DNA from: Brevibacterium iodinum ATCC 49514
Lineage (GTDB): Bacteria > Actinomycetota > Actinomycetes > Actinomycetales > Brevibacteriaceae
NCBI RefSeq assembly: GCF_900169265.1
Contig: NZ_FXYX01000014.1
Span: 1 to 64,000 of the forward strand
Direction: 5' to 3'
DNA length: 64,000 bases
Below, piece after piece: positions 55,745-64,000 of this stretch (position 1 is the first letter of the stretch; each line of letters starts with the position of its first letter). Both the position numbers and the translations under genes were made by a program. Below the pieces are notes generated by a model. That model ran no database searches. It was not told the DNA's origin and saw nothing but the letters and a program-made list of their open reading frames with translations.

Positions 55745-55763
55745 GCCATGGTCGGTCCATGGC
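55745..55763 (-). promoter_or_regulatory. Hairpin in rpsF leader, candidate S6:S18-binding element
   Basis: GCCATGG-ACCGA-CCATGGC is a perfect 7-bp stem whose 5-nt loop holds CCG. Known rpsF leader RNAs present a CCG motif to the S6:S18 complex for autoregulation. Located 29-47 nt upstream of the start. I base this on the loop and position only. Confidence 0.4.
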
Positions 55764-55824
55764 AGGAGGGTATATGCTGCCCGCTCCCGGTCCCGTGCTG
55801 GTCACGAAATGAGAACAGACCTCA

Positions 55825-57213
55825 CTAGTCTAGTCGACGGGTGCGCAGGCTGTCATGTCCGGTTTCGTGCTCTTCCTTACGTCCCAGGTCCAGAGATTCC
55901 TTAGGTCCTATGACCGCGGTTTCCGTGGGCGCAGATCCATCCCCTCGCCGAGGCGGCCCCGCCGTGACCGTGCCACCGCGGATTCCGCGACGGTAGAGGT
56001 TCTCACCGGCCATGATGACGACGAGGACGAGAGCGAGGAGTCGCAGCAGGGTGAATAGGGCGACCCAGGTGGGGTCGAGTCCTTCGTCCTTTTCGAAGCC
56101 GGAGACATCGCCGAGTTGGATGGCGATGGCGAAGACCGCCTCGGCGAGCGTCCAGACGATGAGCACCCACCACCGGCGGATGGACAGAGCGACGAAGGGC
56201 AGCAGCCACAGGCTGTCCCACGGCATGAGGCCAGGAGCCAGCAGCAGGCATCCGCCGATGAGCAGGCATGCGGACACGGCCGGGTCGAGGCCGGTGCGAC
56301 GGCCCAGATAGAGGCTGACGGCCACGGCGAGGACGACTCCGGCACTGGCGATGATCCACACCGGCGCCCAGACGGAGGTGTCGCCGACTTCGGCCATGAG
56401 CAGGATCGAGGCGAAAGAGCCGCCGTCGATGGCATCGGAGTACCAGTGGATGATCCGGTCGATCGCGGTGAGATCGACGACGAGCAGCACCGCCGAGGTG
56501 ATCATGGCCGCGGCGAGCATCATCCGCGGATTGCGCGGCTTCAGTCCCCGGGCCGGATTCGGTCCGGCCAGGGTCAGCGCCAGGAGGACGAGGAGGGCGA
56601 GGGGGTTGATGAACGTCGCAATGCCCAGCAGCACACCGGTCAACCACCCGCGCGGACGCAGCGGTGGGGGGCCGATGAAGAGTGCCATCGCCCAGATGCT
56701 CAGGGCCACGGCGAACGGATCGAGAGTCGATCCGAGGGTGAAGAGGATGAGCGGAGAGGCGAAGACTGCGACGAGCCACCCGCGGAAGCGGGCGAGAGCG
56801 AGGAGTCCGACGCCGAGAGCTGCGATCCCCGCGGTGTTGAGCAGGAGCACGCCGACCATGAACACGGAGACGTCGTCGGTGAACAGGTGGAACAGGTCGA
56901 CCAGGCGGGCTTCCAGTGGGGCCAAGGCCGCCGCTCCGCCGTGAGACCGGCCGAGCACCTCGGGATTGACGTCACCGGAGAAGGCTGTGGACAGGGAGCC
57001 TGCGCACATCCTCGCCGAGGCGGACGGCTGTTCGTATCCCGAGCTCAGACACGGTCCCTGCAGGGCCAGAGCCAAGAACGTGGTGACACCGAGGATCGCC
57101 GCCAGCACATACGCCTGGGAGCTGCGGAACCGGCGCCCGGCAGCACCCAGGTGAATGCCGACCGGACCGCCGAGCAGAGGCTCGGCGATCCGGGTGCTGG
57201 ACTTCGAGGGCAT
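55825..57213 (-). CDS. GT87-family membrane glycosyltransferase
   Basis: A 462-aa protein with about ten hydrophobic segments (for instance FMVGVLLLNTAGIAALGVGLL, split FMVGVLLLNTAGIA). The LFTDDVSVFMV region and following DPFAVALSIWAMALFIGPP fit DUF2029/GT87 mannosyl- or arabinosyltransferases that use polyprenyl-phosphate sugars. The C-terminal 60 residues are cytoplasmic and hydrophilic. It lies 26 nt downstream of the penicillin-binding protein gene, a conserved actinobacterial arrangement. Confidence 0.78.
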   Translation of the reverse strand: MPSKSSTRIAEPLLGGPVGIHLGAAGRRFRSSQAYVLAAILGVTTFLALALQGPCLSSGYEQPSASARMCAGSLSTAFSGDVNPEVLGRSHGGAAALAPLEARLVDLFHLFTDDVSVFMVGVLLLNTAGIAALGVGLLALARFRGWLVAVFASPLILFTLGSTLDPFAVALSIWAMALFIGPPPLRPRGWLTGVLLGIATFINPLALLVLLALTLAGPNPARGLKPRNPRMMLAAAMITSAVLLVVDLTAIDRIIHWYSDAIDGGSFASILLMAEVGDTSVWAPVWIIASAGVVLAVAVSLYLGRRTGLDPAVSACLLIGGCLLLAPGLMPWDSLWLLPFVALSIRRWWVLIVWTLAEAVFAIAIQLGDVSGFEKDEGLDPTWVALFTLLRLLALVLVVIMAGENLYRRGIRGGTVTAGPPRRGDGSAPTETAVIGPKESLDLGRKEEHETGHDSLRTRRLD

Positions 57214-57239
57214 GACTCGAGGTTACCGGTCAGCCACGA

Positions 57240-59699
57240 TCAATCGCCTCCGAGGTCCGCAGCACCGCCGCCGCCGTTGTCACCGGTGCCGCCTCCGGAG
57301 CCGTTTCCGCCGCCGGAACCATTCCCGGGTCCATCGCCGCCGGACGAGCCTTCACCGCCGCCGCCTCCGGAGTCCTTGTTGTTTCCGTTGCCGGAGTCGC
57401 CTCCGCCGCCGTCACCAGACGAATCGTCCTTCGAGTCCTTGCCGTCACCGCCGCCGTCCTTTCCGTCGGAGTCCTTCGAGCCTTCGTCAGAGCCCTTCGA
57501 GCCTTCGTCAGAGCCGTCCTTCGAGCCTTCTTCCTTGCCCTTCTCGTCTCCGTCGGAACCCTTGTCCTTGTCCTCGTCGTCCTTGGGAGTCTCGATCGGA
57601 GCCTTGGGCTCCTCCTTCTCCTCGTCCCCACCGCTGCCGTCGTTGCTGCCGGCAGGCGCCTTGGGTTCGGGCTTCGGAGCCGGGGCCGGATTCGAGTTCT
57701 TCGGCTTCGGCTTATCGGGCAGTTCGCCGCGCGCCGGGAACTGCTCGACCTTCTCTCCCTGCAGAGCGTTCTTCATATAGTCCGTCCATACCTGCACGGG
57801 GAACGAACCACCGGTGACTTCGCCGCGTCCGCCGAAAGCACCGATCGACGTCTGCTTGCCGTCGACTTCGCGGTACAGCACCACCGAGGTCGCGAGGTTC
57901 GGGGTGTATCCGGAGAACCATGCCGCCGTATTGCCGTTCGTCGTACCGGTCTTGCCGGCCGCAGGTCGCCCGAGGTTCTGGGCATAGCTGCCCGAACCGC
58001 CCTGAACGACCTGGCTCAGTGCGTACGAGGTCTCGGCACCAACGGCCTTGTCGAAGACGCGCTTGCCCTTGGTCTCAGCCTTGTACACTTCCTTGTCCTC
58101 GGCGCCCTGGTAAATCGTCTTGATCGAGTGGGTCTCGTGATGGACTCCGTTCGCAGCGAACGTCGCGTACGCCGACGCCATGTCGATGGGCTTGACGCTG
58201 GGAGTACCGAGCACGTTCGAGGGGTTCTTGGTCAGATCGATCGAGCAGCCACCGGTGTCACCGGACGCCTTCTCCTTGTCGGTGCAGTTCTCGCTCAGGC
58301 CCGCGCGTTCGGCGACGTCGACGGTCTTCTCCGGTCCGACCTGCACGTTGAGCGCGGCATAGGCGGTGTTGATCGAGGATTGCGTCGCCTTGAGCAGACT
58401 GACGGGGCCGTAGCTCGTATTGCCGAAGTTCTTCACGTTCCACGGCGTGCCGTCGTTGTTCAGTGTTGTCGGGCTGGAACCCGGATAGGAGTCGGTCAGT
58501 CGCACGCCGTTCTCCAGGCCTGCGACGAGCGCGAAGGGCTTGAACGTCGAACCGGCCTGCACATGGCTCTGTGTCGAGGCGTTGAACGCCTGATCGAGGT
58601 AGTTCTTGCCGCCGTAGAAGGCTGCGATCCCACCGTCATCAGGGTCGATCGAGACGAGTCCCGCCTGCATGCCTTCAGGCTGTTCCTGCGGGAGCGTCTT
58701 GATGGCCTGCTCGGCCGCCTTCATCCGATCCTTGTCGAAGGTGGTGACGATGTTGTAGCCGCCGCGGTCCAGCTGAGCCTCATCGATGTCGAGCTTCCGC
58801 AGCGCCTCGCGGCGGACGAAGTCCCACATGTAGCCCTTCTGGCCCGACAGTGAGGACTCCTTGTTCTGCTTCTTCACCTCGGGCATCTCGACCTTCGCCG
58901 CCTGCTTTTCGGTGATGAAGCCTTCGTCGACCATCGATTTCACGACGTAGTCGAAGCGATCCTGGTAGGCCTCGGGATTGTCCGAGGGATCAGCAGCACC
59001 AGGACGCTGGATCATCGCGGCCAGCAGTGCGGACTCGCTGACGTTGAGCTCCGAGGCCGGCTTGTCGAAGTAGTTCTGGCTGGCGACCTCGATGCCGTAG
59101 GAGCGGCGCCCGAGGTAGATGGTGTTGAGGTAGTTCGCGAGGATCTCGTCCTTCGACTGCTGCTGGTCGATCTTGAGCGAAATGAACATCTCCTTGATCT
59201 TGCGGTCGAAGGAGTGCTCGTTCGTGAGGTAGAAGTTCTTCACGTACTGCTGGGTGATCGTCGAACCGCCACCCGCGTACTTGTTCGTGGCCACGCCGAC
59301 GACAGCACGGGAGAGTCCCTTGATCGAGATGCCGCGGTTCTCGTAGAACGAGGTGTCCTCGGCAGCGATCGCAGCCTTCTGCATCGGCTCGGAGATCTCG
59401 TCGATCTCCACGGACTTGCGGTCCTCGACCTTATACTGGCCAATCGGCGTCTTGCCGTCGCTGTAGTAGATCGTCGAGGTCTGACCGGTAGCCTCGAGGT
59501 TCGGCTCGGGGATGTCCGTTGCGGCATAGCCGATGGCGAACGCCACGCACAGGGCGATGACGAGGCTGAGCCCGCCGACGACGAGTACACGGATGCTCGG
59601 CAGGAAACGGGTCCATCCGCTCACACCCGCTCGCGGGTAGTTGAGCAGGTTCTTCGTATTCCTGCCGATGTTCTTGGCTGTGTGTTGTCCCTTAGCCAC
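57240..59699 (-). CDS. Class A penicillin-binding protein
   Basis: An 819-aa bifunctional murein synthase with GTG start (GGAGGACC before it). One N-terminal helix (VVGGLSLVIALCVAFAIGYA). GT51 domain with AAIAAEDTSFYENRGIS (catalytic Glu), GGGSTITQQYVKN and SLKIDQQQSKDEILANYLN. Transpeptidase domain with AGSTFKPFALV (SxxK), TQSSINTAY (SxN) and AGKTGTTNG (KTG). The last 150 residues are a Lys/Glu/Asp/Ser/Gly-rich tail. Extracellular peptidoglycan polymerase. Confidence 0.95.
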   Translation of the reverse strand: MAKGQHTAKNIGRNTKNLLNYPRAGVSGWTRFLPSIRVLVVGGLSLVIALCVAFAIGYAATDIPEPNLEATGQTSTIYYSDGKTPIGQYKVEDRKSVEIDEISEPMQKAAIAAEDTSFYENRGISIKGLSRAVVGVATNKYAGGGSTITQQYVKNFYLTNEHSFDRKIKEMFISLKIDQQQSKDEILANYLNTIYLGRRSYGIEVASQNYFDKPASELNVSESALLAAMIQRPGAADPSDNPEAYQDRFDYVVKSMVDEGFITEKQAAKVEMPEVKKQNKESSLSGQKGYMWDFVRREALRKLDIDEAQLDRGGYNIVTTFDKDRMKAAEQAIKTLPQEQPEGMQAGLVSIDPDDGGIAAFYGGKNYLDQAFNASTQSHVQAGSTFKPFALVAGLENGVRLTDSYPGSSPTTLNNDGTPWNVKNFGNTSYGPVSLLKATQSSINTAYAALNVQVGPEKTVDVAERAGLSENCTDKEKASGDTGGCSIDLTKNPSNVLGTPSVKPIDMASAYATFAANGVHHETHSIKTIYQGAEDKEVYKAETKGKRVFDKAVGAETSYALSQVVQGGSGSYAQNLGRPAAGKTGTTNGNTAAWFSGYTPNLATSVVLYREVDGKQTSIGAFGGRGEVTGGSFPVQVWTDYMKNALQGEKVEQFPARGELPDKPKPKNSNPAPAPKPEPKAPAGSNDGSGGDEEKEEPKAPIETPKDDEDKDKGSDGDEKGKEEGSKDGSDEGSKGSDEGSKDSDGKDGGGDGKDSKDDSSGDGGGGDSGNGNNKDSGGGGGEGSSGGDGPGNGSGGGNGSGGGTGDNGGGGAADLGGD

Positions 59700-60059
59700 C
59701 CAAGGTCCTCCAGGTCAGTCAGCCTGCCGCAATGCGTGGCGACGAGGTCCGAAAAAGGTCAAAGACGCCAACCAGTCTCGCACGCATTCATTAGTAGAGG
59801 ATGAAAAAGTGCTGAGCCTGACTCCCTGCAGACACGCCAGGTTACCGAACCGTTCTCAAAGTAACCCCGCATTCGGCATCTCACCAGCCATTTTACTTGA
59901 CTGCAAGAGAATCAACCATGACGAGTGCGTGTTTGCTCACATTCAACCGTGCGCTCACTTTTCGACCGTTGCCGCCGTCGATCAACTGGGAGCCCGCTTT
60001 TCGGCCCGAGTAACAGCCGAAAAGCGGGCTCCTGCTTGAACGAGCCTTCACGGCGACGC
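59700..60059. other. Intergenic interval with terminator of the acyl-CoA synthetase gene
   Basis: No gene seen in 360 nt. AGCCCGCTTTTCGGC (59991-60005) pairs perfectly with GCCGAAAAGCGGGCT (60016-60030): a 15-bp stem 30 nt after the acyl-CoA synthetase stop on the minus strand, the probable terminator. The remaining 290 nt upstream of the penicillin-binding protein gene are less GC-rich and hold its promoter. Confidence 0.7.
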
Positions 60060-61766
60060 TCAGCTCTTGAGGTCGAAGTCCGTATCGGCGTACTCGTTGC
60101 CCTCGACAGCGGGTTCGCCGCTGAACGGATGCAGCTGGTCTTCGCGGGCGCGCAGCTCGACGCGACGGATCTTTCCGGAGATCGTCTTCGGCAGCTCGGC
60201 GAACTCGAGTCGGCGGATGCGCTTGTACGGAGCCAGGTTCTCTCGGCAGTAGGCGAGGATCGACCGCGCCGTCTCGGCATCGGCCTCGAACTTGCTCGAG
60301 ACGACGACATACGCCTTGGGCACAGCCAGTCGAACCGGATCCGGCGACGGCACGACGGCCGCCTCGGCGACGGCCTCGTGTTCGATGAGCACGCTTTCGA
60401 GCTCGAAGGGGGAGAGCCGGTAGTCGCTGGCCTTGAACACGTCATCGGCGCGACCGACGTACGTGATGTAGCCGTCCTCATCCCGGGAGGCCACATCGCC
60501 GGTGTGGTAGACGCCGCCTTCGAAGGCCTCAGCGGTCTTCTCCGGGTTGCTCCAGTAACCGGTGGTCAGGCCGATAGGACGGGGATCGAGACGCAGGCAG
60601 ATCTCGCCCTCATCGCCTTCCTCACCGGTCGCCGGGTCGATGAGCACGACGTCGAATCCGGGCAGGGCCTTGCCCATCGAACCGTACTTGAGCTCCTGAT
60701 CGGGCGAATTGCCGATCTGCAGGGTCGACTCGGTCTGACCGAAGCCGTCGCGGATGAGCACACCCCATTCGCTGTGAACACGGTCGATGATCTCGGGATT
60801 GAGGGGCTCACCGGCGCCCAGAGCCTTCGTCGGGGGGTGCTTCAGGTGGCTGAGGTCGGCCTGGATGAGCATGCGCCACACGGTCGGCGGTGCGCAGAAG
60901 CTCGTCACTCCCACTCGGTCCATGGTCTCCATGAGGGCGTTGGCGTCGAAGCGCGAGTAGTTGTAGAGGAAGACGCAGGCTTCGGCGATCCACGGGGTGA
61001 AGATGTTCGACCAGGCGTGCTTGGCCCAGCCAGGCGATGCGACATTGAGGTGGACGTCACCGGGTGTCAGTCCCATCCAGTACATCGTCGAGAGGTGACC
61101 GACTGGGTAGGAGACATGGGTGTGCGCGACCATCTTCGCCTTCGAGGTGGTTCCCGAGGTGAAGTAGAGGAGCATCAGGTCATCGGCACGAGAGCTGCCT
61201 TGAGGGTCGAACTCGGTGCTCTCATCATCGGCATCGGAGTAGCTGTAGTCCTGCTGGCGGGTGGGCTCGCCGCCGACGACGATGCGGACGACTTCGACAT
61301 CGACGTCATCGAACTTCGCGGCATCCTCGGCGCCTGCGACGACGAACTCGGCCTGACCGCGCTCGGCACGGTCGGTGAGGTCGATGGGTCCCAGCTGTGT
61401 GGTGGCCGGCATGAGCACGGCACCGAGCTTGATGCCGGCGAGCATCGTCTCCCACAGCTCGACCTGGTTGTTGAGCATGACCATGACATGGTCGCCCCGC
61501 TTGATTCCGGCTCGGCGGAAATGATTCGCCACCTGATTCGACCGCGCGGACAGCTCCGCGAAGCTCCACTTGCCCTCGGTCCCGTCCTGTTCGACGATCC
61601 ACAGAGCCGGCTTGTCGTTGTTCTCGGCGATCTTGTCGAACCAGTCGAGCGCGAAGTTGAAGTGTGTGAGACGTGGCCAGTCGAACTGGTCGCGGGCGGC
61701 CTCGTAGTCGCTGCGGAGCTCGATCAGCTTGTCTCGGGCAGCGCGGAACTCCTCGGTCACTGTCAT
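60060..61766 (-). CDS. Acyl-CoA synthetase (AMP-binding, acetate/medium-chain type)
   Basis: A 568-aa adenylate-forming enzyme. Start MTVTEEFRAA with GAGGAGACCACA before it. YFTSGTTSKAKMVAHTHVSY is the P-loop, GFGQTESTLQIG the YGxTE-type motif, RPIGLTTGYWSNPE and YHTGDVASRDEDGY the C-terminal hinge region, and PKTISGKIRRVELR the catalytic lysine motif. It activates a carboxylic acid to acyl-CoA. Probably controlled by the inverted repeats just upstream. Confidence 0.9.
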   Translation of the reverse strand: MTVTEEFRAARDKLIELRSDYEAARDQFDWPRLTHFNFALDWFDKIAENNDKPALWIVEQDGTEGKWSFAELSARSNQVANHFRRAGIKRGDHVMVMLNNQVELWETMLAGIKLGAVLMPATTQLGPIDLTDRAERGQAEFVVAGAEDAAKFDDVDVEVVRIVVGGEPTRQQDYSYSDADDESTEFDPQGSSRADDLMLLYFTSGTTSKAKMVAHTHVSYPVGHLSTMYWMGLTPGDVHLNVASPGWAKHAWSNIFTPWIAEACVFLYNYSRFDANALMETMDRVGVTSFCAPPTVWRMLIQADLSHLKHPPTKALGAGEPLNPEIIDRVHSEWGVLIRDGFGQTESTLQIGNSPDQELKYGSMGKALPGFDVVLIDPATGEEGDEGEICLRLDPRPIGLTTGYWSNPEKTAEAFEGGVYHTGDVASRDEDGYITYVGRADDVFKASDYRLSPFELESVLIEHEAVAEAAVVPSPDPVRLAVPKAYVVVSSKFEADAETARSILAYCRENLAPYKRIRRLEFAELPKTISGKIRRVELRAREDQLHPFSGEPAVEGNEYADTDFDLKS

Positions 61767-61790
61767 TGTGGTCTCCTCACCTTTCGCCAC

Positions 61791-61811
61791 CGTCACATCA
61801 TGTGACGTCAC
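61791..61811. promoter_or_regulatory. Overlapping inverted repeats upstream of acyl-CoA synthetase
   Basis: CGTCACA-TCA-TGTGACG (61791-61807) overlaps GTGACGTCAC (61802-61811). Both are perfect palindromes 25-45 nt upstream of the ATG, a typical operator position for TetR- or GntR-type fatty-acid regulators. Confidence 0.55.
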
Positions 61812-61874
61812 GCACAAATCTAAACGATTACGAAGCTATCAGCACTGATCAGCCGGTGAGCAGGCGGGGGTCGG

Positions 61875-63350
61875 TCACTGACCGTGGGATTCCCACCAGG
61901 AGCGCAGCTCCGCCTCGGCGCGTTCAGGTCCGAGCGGCCCGTGCTCCATCCGCAGCTCGAGCAGATGCTTGTACGCCCTGCCCACCAGCGGTGATGGTTC
62001 GATATCGAGGATCGCCATGATCTGCTTGCCGTCGAGGTCCGGGCGGATCGAATCGAGTTCTTCCTGTTTCGCTAGGGCCTCGATGCGCTCTTCCAAGTCG
62101 TCATAGGCGAAAGCGAGCCGATCGGCCTTCCGCTTGTTCCGGGTGGTCACGTCCGCACGGGTGAGAATGTGCAGCCGCGACAGCAGCCGTCCCGCGTCGG
62201 TGACATAGCGGCGCACCGCCGAATCCGTCCACCCGGCATCGCCGTAGCCGTAGAAGCGCAGATGCAGTTCGACGAGGCGGCCGACCGCCTTCGTCGTGTC
62301 CTTGTCGAAGCGCAGCGCCTTCATCCGCTTGGCCGTGAGCTTCGCCCCCACCGCATCGTGATGGTAGAACGTCACGGCACCGCCGGGCTGGAAGCGCCGA
62401 GTGGCGGGCTTGCCGACATCGTGCATGAGCGCGGCGAAACGCACGACGAAGTCCGGCACGCGCAGGCGCTGCGGATCGTCGTCGGCCATTCCAGCCTCCT
62501 CTTGAGCTGCGGCATATCGGCTCTCGAGTTCGACGGCCTGACGCAGCACGGTCAGCGAATGCTGGTAGACGTCCTTGTGCCGATGATGCTCATCGGTCTC
62601 GAGCTGCAGTCCGGACACCTCGGGGAGGACATGGTCGGCGATTCCGGTGCGCACGAGCAGGTCGATTCCGGCGACCGGATCGATGCCGGTGATGAGCTTG
62701 ACGAGTTCGACCTGGACGCGTTCGGCGGAGATGATCTCGATCCGGTCGGCCATCGCCGTCATCGCCTCTTCCACCTCAGGCACGGGGTCGAGCCCGAGCT
62801 GGGAGGTGAACCGGGCCGCGCGCATCATCCGCAGCGGATCATCGGAGAACGAATCCGCGGCCGCCCCGGGGGTGCGGATGCGACCGGCGATGAGGTCGTC
62901 GAACCCCTGATGCGGGTCGACGAACGTCTTCGAGGGCAGTCGGATCGCCATCGCCCCGATGGTGAAGTCGCGGCGGACGAGGTCGGCGTCGAGGTCCGTG
63001 CCGAAAGCGACGACAGGTTTGCGCGAATCCTCTTCATAGGCTTCGGCACGATAGGTCGTGATCTCGATCTGGACGCCGGATTTCACGGCCCCGATGGTGC
63101 CGAATTCGCGTCCGATGTCCCAGTGTGTGTCGACCCAGTCGGAGATCAGCCCGAGGATGTCGTCGGGGTGGGCGTCGGTGGTGAAGTCGAGGTCCGGCAT
63201 GGGGCGACCGAGCAGCGCGTCACGGACGGAACCGCCGACGAGGGCGAGTTCGAAACCGGCTGAGGAGAACCTCTGACCCAGCGGGCCGAGGATGTGCTCG
63301 AGTTCGTCGAGCTTGTCGTGCAGTCGGTTGTGCGCGGTCTGCGGATCCAC
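61875..63350 (-). CDS. cca: CCA tRNA nucleotidyltransferase
   Basis: A 491-aa enzyme, GTG start with GGAGCTCG before it. FELALVGGSVRDALLGRP and MPDLDFTTDA hold the GGxVRD and DxD motifs of class II nucleotidyltransferases, RRDFTIGAMA and FSDDPLRMMRAARF (RRxxxxA region) follow, and FAALMHDVGKPATR is an HD domain. Adds or repairs 3' CCA on tRNA. Divergent from the NUDIX gene. Confidence 0.95.
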   Translation of the reverse strand: MDPQTAHNRLHDKLDELEHILGPLGQRFSSAGFELALVGGSVRDALLGRPMPDLDFTTDAHPDDILGLISDWVDTHWDIGREFGTIGAVKSGVQIEITTYRAEAYEEDSRKPVVAFGTDLDADLVRRDFTIGAMAIRLPSKTFVDPHQGFDDLIAGRIRTPGAAADSFSDDPLRMMRAARFTSQLGLDPVPEVEEAMTAMADRIEIISAERVQVELVKLITGIDPVAGIDLLVRTGIADHVLPEVSGLQLETDEHHRHKDVYQHSLTVLRQAVELESRYAAAQEEAGMADDDPQRLRVPDFVVRFAALMHDVGKPATRRFQPGGAVTFYHHDAVGAKLTAKRMKALRFDKDTTKAVGRLVELHLRFYGYGDAGWTDSAVRRYVTDAGRLLSRLHILTRADVTTRNKRKADRLAFAYDDLEERIEALAKQEELDSIRPDLDGKQIMAILDIEPSPLVGRAYKHLLELRMEHGPLGPERAEAELRSWWESHGQ

Positions 63351-63490
63351 CGAGCTCCTTCAATTCTTCAGATCTCTGCTCTTGCCCATGGGAACTCGTC
63401 TCCCGCCTCCAGGCGTGAGTTCCGGTCTCCATAAGCCTACCGGGAGCAGATGACACGAAACTTCCAAGCTTCGCCTACTAAGGTAGGAGA

Positions 63491-63979
63491 ATGACCACAC
63501 CGATGCCCAAGCCGGGACCCCGCACGTCCCGCCGCACCACAGTGGAGGAGATCTCCGCCGGTGGCATCGTTGTCGACTTCTCTCATCCGAAGCTGGCCGT
63601 GGCCGTCATCGCGCGCATCAATCGCGCCGGCCGGATCGAATGGTGCCTTCCCAAGGGGCATCTCGAAGGAACGGAGACCCCCGCCGAGGCGGCCCGCCGT
63701 GAGGTCGAAGAGGAGACCGGGATCGCGGGGCAGATCATCTGCCCGCTGGGAACCGTCGACTACTGGTTCACCGTGACCGGAATCCGGATCCACAAACTCG
63801 TCCACCATTTCCTGCTGCGTGCACAGTCGGGGACTCTGACCGTGGATAATGATCCTGACCAAGAAGCGATCGATGCGGCGTGGGTGCCCTTCAACGACCT
63901 GCGTTCGCGACTCTCGTTCGCCAATGAGCGCCGAATCGTCGCCGCCGCCCGACCGATGGTGTCCCGACTGGAGCAGTGA
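63491..63979 (+). CDS. NUDIX hydrolase
   Basis: A 162-aa protein. The NUDIX box GHLEGTETPAEAARREVEEE plus TGI is complete (G-x5-E-x7-REV-x2-EE-x2-G). A preceding RTTVEEISAGGIVV is the usual start. It hydrolyses a nucleoside diphosphate derivative, perhaps an oxidised nucleotide. Beside cca as in other actinobacteria. The ATG has AGGAG only one base before it, so the ATG at 63503 is an alternative. Confidence 0.92.
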   Translation: MTTPMPKPGPRTSRRTTVEEISAGGIVVDFSHPKLAVAVIARINRAGRIEWCLPKGHLEGTETPAEAARREVEEETGIAGQIICPLGTVDYWFTVTGIRIHKLVHHFLLRAQSGTLTVDNDPDQEAIDAAWVPFNDLRSRLSFANERRIVAAARPMVSRLEQ

Positions 63980-64000
63980 AACCCATTCCCATCCGCCGAC

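Noticed and set aside
56116..57780. Plus-strand frame opposite GT87 and the penicillin-binding protein tail
   Set aside because: Its Pro/Ser/Phe-rich end is the mirror of the Gly/Asp/Ser tail on the other strand.

Overview
The window is high-GC chromosomal DNA from an actinobacterium. The gene order rpsF-ssb-rpsR-rplI, a nearby dnaB, a GT87/penicillin-binding protein pair and cca next to a NUDIX gene is typical of actinobacterial chromosomes near the origin. Gene content and protein style suggest a Brevibacterium-like organism; that genus call is inference, since no rRNA lies in the window.

Layout. 1-400: edge of an ISL3-type transposase and a terminator. 0.5-10.2 kb: catabolic cluster with an FAD-linked 2-hydroxyacid oxidase, two MFS carriers, a PucR-type regulator, a ThDP-dependent enzyme and an M20 amidohydrolase/carbamoylase. 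10.3-15.0 kb: secreted cell-wall proteins (two lysozyme-like paralogues and an NlpC/P60-type protein) interrupted by a two-gene AbiE-like toxin-antitoxin module. 15.2-17.5 kb: an AadA-like nucleotidyltransferase and a succinate-semialdehyde dehydrogenase. 17.8-32.9 kb: a selenocysteine locus with tRNA-Sec, selA, selB, selD and a three-gene formate dehydrogenase operon whose catalytic subunit is read through an in-frame UGA with a well-placed SECIS-like hairpin; a 1324-aa wall-anchored phosphodiester glycosidase/metallophosphoesterase sits between tRNA-Sec and selD. 33-36.3 kb: methyltransferase, thioredoxin, LCP ligase and a cold-shock gene with a long leader. 36.3-42.6 kb: a decaying stretch with several pseudogenes and short palindromic repeats, plus a HAD phosphatase, thioesterase, SRPBCC protein, uroporphyrinogen-III synthase and a LysR regulator. 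42.6-50 kb: membrane protein, dnaB, an ABC transporter with two FtsX-type permeases, DUF445 protein. 50-54 kb: small genes, a methyltransferase pseudogene, argE, DUF2945 and DUF488. 54-64 kb: ribosomal protein/SSB operon, GT87, penicillin-binding protein, acyl-CoA synthetase, cca and NUDIX.

How the genes work together. SelD makes selenophosphate, SelA converts Ser-tRNA-Sec to Sec-tRNA-Sec, SelB carries it to UGA codons marked by a SECIS, and the only visible client is FdhA; FdhB and the NrfD-type subunit would pass formate electrons to quinone. Four points deserve attention: the compact Sec locus with an unrelated surface protein inside it; the AbiE-like module; a strongly recurrent GCCGAGGCGG word that also builds terminator stems, as uptake-signal words do in Neisseria and Haemophilus; and a series of pseudogenes that look as if their middles were deleted while both ends survive.
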